Shown: one piece after another, positions 57,206 through 64,000 of the stretch
Layout: each line of letters opens with the position of its first letter
Position numbering within the stretch: the stretch's first letter is position 1
DNA from: Pleurotus djamor
Lineage: Eukaryota > Basidiomycota > Agaricomycetes > Agaricales > Pleurotaceae
Assembly: GCA_029747585.1 (NCBI GenBank)
Contig: JAPEVF010000072.1
Span: 1 to 64,000 of the forward strand
Reading direction: 5' to 3'
Length of the DNA: 64,000 nt
Notes under the pieces: model-generated
Told to the model about the DNA's origin: nothing
The model's database searches: none
What the model saw: only the letters and a program-made list of their open reading frames with translations
Made by a program: the position numbers and the translations under genes

Positions 57206-60200
57206 CTACTGAATGGTCATATGAATGAGGTCGGATATCCACTGGATCATCTTCGTGGCATGCCCACGATTGGGCGGAAGGAATGTAAAGGCATTGGCAA
57301 GACCGTGCATGCTCAAATCTTCGAGAGCACTCATATGACGCCCAGGTTCCTGAGGAAGCCCCTCGTCCACTGTACTCAGCGCCGACGTGGAGGCACGCAG
57401 GGAAGAGAGTTTGTGATCGGCATGGGAAACGCGGAAGATGTTAGACATTGCACGAATGATTGAAGGATTTGAAGAATTGGCGAAAGTGTCTTTGATCCTG
57501 TCCTGTAGGGTTTCGTATCTACGAAGATCTTTAGTATAGTATGGCAAACACAGAGNAAAAAAGGTATGCGCACGTCAAGCCCATCATATCGGGGAAAGAC
57601 GAAGCGATATCTGAGAGGAGGTTATACAGTATTTCCGTTTCCGCGTCATCGCCCTGGGCACTGACAAGGATGGCCCCAATGAAAGAAGTGACAAAGAGGG
57701 CTGTGGTCGGATCATTGACACCTAGGACGTCGAGAGACACGTATGGGACTTCGCTGCTATAATCGTGGAGGGACTTTGTATGCCCGTTGGTAAGATCCGA
57801 CAAGTCTTCGACGTTACAGTCCTGGAGGAGCCTTCGGTAAGCCTCCGGAGATGTGGACAAAGGTAGAAGCGCGATGAAGTAACCCAAGGCGTCTGGGCAG
57901 ACGCTTTCATAAGGTCCTTTATCTGCGCTTCCTCGTATGTGGGCTTGTACCGTGGTGACCAACAAGCTTCTGAGGACAGCTTTGGCTGAGTCTTTCAACG
58001 CTGTATGTCGGACTCCTTTGAAGATGATGGAGGCCAGCGAGAAAGAGAAGTTCGAATCGAAGGAGATGCCCAAAAGTTGGTCAAGTTGGCAAGCGACCTC
58101 CTCCAGCGCGGTCCTTCCCAGAAGAAGGGTATTCGATATAGGGGTATACCCAAACAAACCCCGAGCATCCATAGTCTCCAGAGTGGTACGTAGTAGCTCG
58201 GTGGCTTCGATGTAAAAGGAGATGTAGCTTCCTTGCAAGAGGGCCACTGCGACCCAGAAAAGAGGGAGGATATATCTTGACTGGTGTGGAAGAGCTGGTA
58301 CGATCTTCCTGATGCACCTGAGCATGCTAACGACTGATATGGTATCCGATTCGTTGGCTTGTGACAATGCAGACTTGAGAGCGACAAGCATTTGGTAAAG
58401 AAAGTCGTCGTCGACGTCGGAAGTAGCGAGACAACCAAGCGCTATGAATGCACGCATTTGGATGGCAGGGGAATGCTGGAACGCTGTGGCAGTTATGAGG
58501 CTCATCCAACGAGCTCTCCATATATTGAGTAAGCCTGCGGGGAGTTAGCGAGAAGGTTGCTTTGTGGATGTATCTACCTACCAGTCGATGTCGCTGCTAC
58601 TTGGATCGCTCTGATCAACAAGTTCGTCAAGCCTTCCTGATTTTCGATTTGAACCTTGTCGCTAGGTGGCTCATATATTGTATAATCACTTGTAGGAGTC
58701 AGGCGTGACAAGCCAAAGAGCTGGAGAGACTCGGGTTGGGTACAAACTTCGATGAGTTGGAGAATCTCGGAAGGTCCAGTGGGGTCGTCCAGCCGTGATT
58801 GATACAAAGACTGCAGTAGGTTCATGATGATACCGTAGACAGACTTGCGCACGGAGATGGGTCCAGCGGCAGCGATGAGGGTGACCAGATGCATAGTTTC
58901 GGGCACATAGAGTTGGCTGTGACTAGCCTGCTTCACTGTGCTGCAAACAACGACGGCTATAGATATCAAAGTCGATATTTCATTCCAATTTGGGTTGTCT
59001 TGCAATGTACTCGAGGAACGAGGCACCGTTTTGCTCAAAGCCTAGGGAGTGAGGATCAGAATGAGAGGACCGACGGCGAAAAGGTTCACACACTTTACGG
59101 AGTTTGGTCAGCAACCGTCCACGAACGCTGATGGAAGAAAAGGACGATATGATGCGGGCAACAGTATCGCATCTCCTTGAGCCGATCCCACTATCAGTCG
59201 CAGAGCGAAGGAGTTCATCAACAATCACATTGATGATAACAGTGTCCAGTTTCCCAAATTCGGTCCAGATAAATTTGTACATTGCGGCAGAGGTCTAGGA
59301 TAAAGAATTTGAAGTCAGCATGTGATGTAACCAAAGCACGAAAAGGACCGTACTTCATGGTCGGTGACTGTCAGGTCAGCCAGAACTCTTATACAGTCCC
59401 GAACGCGGGCACCAGATCTTTCATACAAAGGACTTGCGGGATTAGGAAAGTGAACGATGTTCTTCACCCATGGGCTCATATACTGCAGGCAAGTGATTTT
59501 ATGTGTCGAAGAATTCTTGTCCATCGTTGCCATTGTGGAGGACACTTCCGATAAAAAGTCCAACGTCAACTCGGGAGCGAAATCGGCTAAACGCTCGCTG
59601 AGTTGTATGGCAAAGGTCGCCGGGTCACCCGGGACAAAGCCAGCTAGATCGAATCAAGGTTATTATCAGGTAGATGACAGGCTAAAGAACGCTTACCCTT
59701 GGGAGCAGAGATAGGATTTTTGTCGTAATTGAGGTAGGAGCAGACTGACCACAGGAGATCGTAAGAAGCAGCCCTGAGATCATCGTCATTTTGATCAAGA
59801 CAGAACAAGCCGACATGAAGTAGGGTGGCGGGCACGTTCGAAAATCGAGACACGCGGTCTGAAGTTGATGCTGGTATATCGCGGAGTTGCTTCTTTGCAT
59901 GACGGATGGCCTTGGAGCTTTGTTGGAGAGGTGTGTGGTAGGGTAATCGAGGGACTTACTTTGACGATGAGGTCTCGCTGAGGTGACGAGAAATATATCG
60001 TGACGCCTTGTCGTGTTTGCCGGATGATGAACTCATGAGGGTCATGGTATCCAGTTGTCAACACGCTATACACATCGCTGATCTCTGTCAGGGTCAGAAT
60101 CTCCACAGATTTGCAAGCCAAATGATGGGTGATTGGCTGGGCCTTGACCTAGGACAACCTTAGAGTTCGATCGTTTCTGAGGGAGGAATCACGCACAGAT

Positions 60201-63200
60201 GTTATGCGTAGATGACTCGCTCGGATTGCAAGTTCGACAGGAAAGCGCATTTGATGAACGTGCCGCATAGAAACTGATTCAAACACTTGTTCCGACTCTG
60301 TCTCGAGGGAGTCTGATTCGGTAACATCGTAAATTATAAAACTTGGGCAATAAAGGCGTAACTCACATGGGCTCTGCAGCATCGTCAAGACTTCCGGCGG
60401 AACACGTTCAGCCAATTCTTGAACAGATGAATAAGCCCGAACGTCAGAACCAAGGGATACACCTATATGGATTAATCAGGATATGTGATAGTTGAAGGAC
60501 TTGCTCAACTTACCAGCACAGACGTTGCACAATCGTCTTAGATATCGAACAGTATTTGCGTTGGGGTTGAGAATGTGCAACGCAAGCAAGCGTGTGCGAA
60601 TGTCGTGGGGGATGAGTTCCGTCGAGACCTTGATCCATTGCAGTGGAACCTCGGAGATCGATGAAAACGAAGTACAGTCAATAACGATTTCGAAGCTGCG
60701 ACCATCGATCCGAGCGAGCGACTATGCAGAAACAAGTTCACGAACCATACCAAACAGTAAGGGAAAGACAACGAACCTTGAAGATATGGTACATCAACAA
60801 CTCAATGTCCAGGGACTGGGCATCAATGCGTGAGAGGTGGAAGATAAAGCAGGCCGGAGTACTCTAGCTGGCTGTGAGGATGGGTTTTATGCAACGTGAT
60901 GGGAGACTGACGGATGGGACAGGGGTTTCAACGAAGATGTCTTGAACTGGCGAAGTGTTCTTGTGAGCATAGCGAGTCATAAGACTAGTGTACTCTTGGT
61001 GGTCTGCAGCGGACGCAGACGACAGTACCGGTGCCTCTAAAGGCTTGCCCAGGTCAACCAACAATGCACACAGGGAGTTCCAAGCGTCCTTCGTAGTATC
61101 AGGGTCACTTGGATTGGCTTGACTGAGGAGTTCTGCGCCGATTTGATCAGTATACTTGCTCAAGAATCGGTGAAGTACGATGATATCGGTATCATCAGAG
61201 GTTGTTCCAAGCCATTCATCTGCCTGGTCTTCCGCCGTGGCGGTGGAAAATCTCTGGGAGAGTGTCATCAACGAGACAATTGCGAATTGAGTGGGCTCAC
61301 GTTGAGTTCGCTGAGATATCGAGTAACGTTGTCAATGTTATCCTTCAGGAATTTGTTCAGGACCACCATATATGCTTCCTTTCCGAAGAAGATATTGTTG
61401 GCGAGATTTTGCATGACCTTCGTCACCACCATTAGGCCACGGCGGATGACAATGCTGTTCTCCCGAGGAATTTCAACGTCTACGGTCTCTGGAGAGACTA
61501 CAGCTGGAGATATAAACCTACGAAGAGTTAGACGCCTCAAGACAGCAGTGTAATGTGAAGCCTACCGCAAGAACATAAAAGCGCCTAAGGCGGCAAACTT
61601 CGCATCTGGCCAAACCTCGCTCCTGGATAGAGGTCGACAAAAGAGGAGAGAATAGGGGATCAAAATGACATACACTTTCTTCGCGATGTGGCTGCAAATT
61701 TCGCGGAACATTCTGTGCACTAGAGTGAGACTAGAGTAGAAAATTCGAACGTCAGACGTACGATGGTAGGGTAGGTATTGAGGATGTGACTATCTCCAGA
61801 AACGAAGACGCGATGAATTCCACATTCTTACGGTTTTGGTCGAGATCCTGATCTTCTGCTCGACTAGGATCAAGCTCGTAGGAATGACCCGCTGGCATAG
61901 TCTTCATGCTGTTGATGAGCGGAAGGATGAGGCTACGCAAGTAGTTGTAACCATGAATCCTGGCGAACTGAGAGATGAAGCGAGTGTAGGTTGTGTTTCC
62001 ACGGAAAAGAGCGGGCTCGTTCTCTAACCGTTAAGTCAGACTTGGATGCCTGTAGTAGGTGATATGTACGGACCAGCATGAAGAACTTCACGGTCAATCA
62101 TGAGCTTGATGAGGGTCATAAGAGAAGCCCGAGTATCAAAGAGGTTGAGTAGAACAGATATGATATTGTCCATCTCTGATGCCGGACACGTTTCACAGAT
62201 AGCCATCGCTAGACTCATCTGTAGTGCGGTGTGAGCAAACGCGAATAGGAAAGCTTTTTAAAAGGCCTACATCAGATCCTTTAAGCAGCTAGGATAGAGT
62301 ACCTCAGCAATAAGGTCAGAGATGCGGTACGATGATTACTCACTTCACACAGTCGACTTTGACGAGCCATTTTGGCCGATCGGTCTTCTGGCTCAAATTT
62401 GACACCCTGGCCCAAGACACGGGCAAAAACATAGGCGAAGATGGCACGCTTTCTTAGATCAGCGTCGTACGCCATTGGCAAGCATTGCTTGAATCCACTC
62501 TCAGTGTTCGCGCTCACGAGGTGGGTCAATCCAGTTATGACGAGGTGTCGAAGCTCGGCCTCGCGTTGTTGAGCACGATTCGTCTGGGTGAAAGTTAGCG
62601 ATTGTTGGGACGGAAAATAGAAAACATGAGCGTGTACCTGTTGTAGGGAGCTAACGTCTGATGCCGTGTCAGATAACTATCAACCGCGCATACGCTTGTA
62701 TCTCAGAGTCGTGGAGCGAACATGAGCACGCAGACTAACCTGTAGTTTGCATACATCTAACCCGCGTTGGAGCGTGCTTGAGTACCTGTTGAACAGCCTT
62801 GACACGACATGTGCGTGGTCGTCCACTGCCGCATGATCAAGTGGCCGAAGTTGGAGTCTGTCCAGGAGCTTCACCGCCGTGCGCAAGCTAGCAATGTTCA
62901 GTTCTTGTTGAAGCACTATTGGTTCTTCTTCATACGCCTGTCCATGAAAAAATGCTTAGCTGTCGAGTGAGTCGTAGACAGAAGGGATGGACATACATCG
63001 GCTGAAGTGATCCAGTCCATCACAATATCCAAAACATTATGACGCGCGGTACTATCTTTGCGAAGCGAAAACACTTCGCTCCGATCACACACAGCGTCGC
63101 ACAACGTACAGAACTTCGCCTTGATACGCAAGGTCGAGAATGGATCGAACTGCGCCAGGATGTGAGCCATCATCTGCAAGGTCGCGCTGATGTCGATACT

Positions 63201-64000
63201 GGTCAAATCGTCGGGTAATTGACTATTGTTTTCCAAAATGAGCTTGAAGACTGTGATGACCTGCAGGACAGGTTGCTGAGTTGCATATCAATTGAAGGGG
63301 AGCGAGAGAAGCCCTACCTGATCAAGGAATAGAGCAACATTGTCGTTGGGTTGGGGGTTATCACGGATCGTTTGAAGCATACTATTCTTTTTTAGCAAGC
63401 TGGATGAAGGGGGGAGGTGGGGGCGGAAATACCTATCGACGTGTTTGATGAGTGATGGATACAACCGAGGACTCAGTTCCAATCCCAGAGCATCACGGGC
63501 CACATCCCGCACTTGGACGACATGGTAGAAAAGCATCACAGTCAACTCAGTGACGAACTTATTGACGGTGTTGAGCGGATTTTCCAGAACACGGATATTG
63601 TCAGGCATAACACTCTCTGGGATCGTAGTGGACAGAGGAATGAGTTTCTCATTTGCCCGGAGGCAGGAACCTCCGAGNGCCGATAGGAACAGCGTTATAT
63701 TCTGCCATTGAAATGACTTTTCCTGNAGAAGCAAGTAAGTCTCAGAATCNATACGCGATATGNNGTNGNNTATTCACCTGGAAATCATTGGAGTCGCTGT
63801 CCGTATCTTTCATGATCTCGTTGAAAGCCGACCACCGCGCCCAACACTCNTGCCAAACCGCGATATGCATAGCGGAAGGATGCGTCATCGANCTGAGNAG
63901 GCGTCGAACGCGCTTCTGTTGCCCTACCCGACCAACCACAACAAAGCTTGGGTCTCCNAGTTCATCATACACCATCTGACGATGAGCTCGCGCTTCAGGT
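57206..64000 (-). CDS. neurofibromin/Ira-type Ras GTPase-activating protein, 5' end outside window
   Basis: Many-exon minus-strand gene; the stop is at 57206 and the start lies beyond 64000. It stimulates GTP hydrolysis on Ras, lowering Ras-cAMP signalling. The RasGAP domain is clear around 62000-61270: ALFRGNTTYTRFISQFARIH, GYNYLRSLILPLINSMKTMP, FAALGAFMFLRFISPAVVSP, IRRGLMVVTKVMQNLANNIF, FGKEAYMVVLNKFLKDNIDN. Downstream (about 60400-59800) LRLYCPSFIIYDVTESDS and SVEILTLTEISDVYSVLTTG fit the lipid-binding Sec14-PH region of neurofibromin. The rest is helical HEAT-like sequence, as in NF1/Ira. The C-terminal exon reads YETLQDRIKDTFANSSNPSI to HATKMIQWISDLIHMTIQ. The N at 57556 lies in an intron. 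Several Ns after 63670 lower the quality of the right edge. Confidence 0.9.
61960..62040 (-). other. RasGAP arginine-finger exon
   Basis: Part of the RasGAP gene encoding ENEPALFRGNTTYTRFISQF. The Arg in LFRGNT corresponds to the arginine finger of RasGAPs (the FLR(D/G)N block), so the enzyme should be active. Confidence 0.75.

Overview
The window reads as genomic DNA of a filamentous basidiomycete, most likely an Agaricomycete. Genes are rich in short GT-AG introns (about 48-60 bp). A KDZ-type transposase with a CxC2 cysteine cluster is present, as are a Helitron-type helicase and a Ngaro-like tyrosine recombinase. The conserved genes at the right (ERG2, glucosidase II beta, eS25, uL2, a neurofibromin-like RasGAP) are fungal in style. 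Scattered single Ns beside homopolymer runs suggest a draft assembly.

Left accessory part (1 to about 34,000). An unclassified transposon end (to 1092) interrupts a Helitron helicase (1093-2527). A Ngaro-like recombinase with its split direct repeats follows (2907-4650). Then comes a run of intact, multi-exon genes of lineage-specific type: a gene of unknown function (5377-7071), four tandem paralogues that I read as nucleotidyltransferase-fold-like proteins (7536-14966, the last two with an F-box-like start), a LINE 3' fragment (15540-15936), an Spt5-like NGN/KOW gene (16260-18978) and a Rex4-like exonuclease-fold gene that has lost its catalytic acids (20473-21431). From 22230 to 32213 five genes form a KDZ transposon neighbourhood: a minus-strand protein ending in an RNase H1 N-terminal-like domain, a Trp-rich protein, two small basic or acidic proteins, and a 1,095-residue CxC2/KDZ transposase. 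A second copy of the transposon end seen at 1092 closes at 32593.

Right core part (about 34,000-64,000). Densely packed conserved genes: an unrecognised gene divergent from ERG2 (C-8 sterol isomerase), a Pho80/PREG-type cyclin, an unrecognised basic/acidic protein, glucosidase II beta subunit, ribosomal protein eS25, an FGGY carbohydrate kinase, a Gln-rich SS18/SSXT-like protein, ribosomal protein uL2, an SH3 protein of the Lsb type, a coiled-coil protein, and the 3' part of a neurofibromin/Ira RasGAP that runs off the right edge.

The most interesting part is the left island. Several adjacent genes carry nucleic-acid-handling folds whose active sites look eroded (NTase-like array, Rex4-like gene), next to an Spt5 paralogue and mobile elements. 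Exon structures were worked out by hand from splice sites and frame continuity. Family names come from motif recognition only; no search was run.
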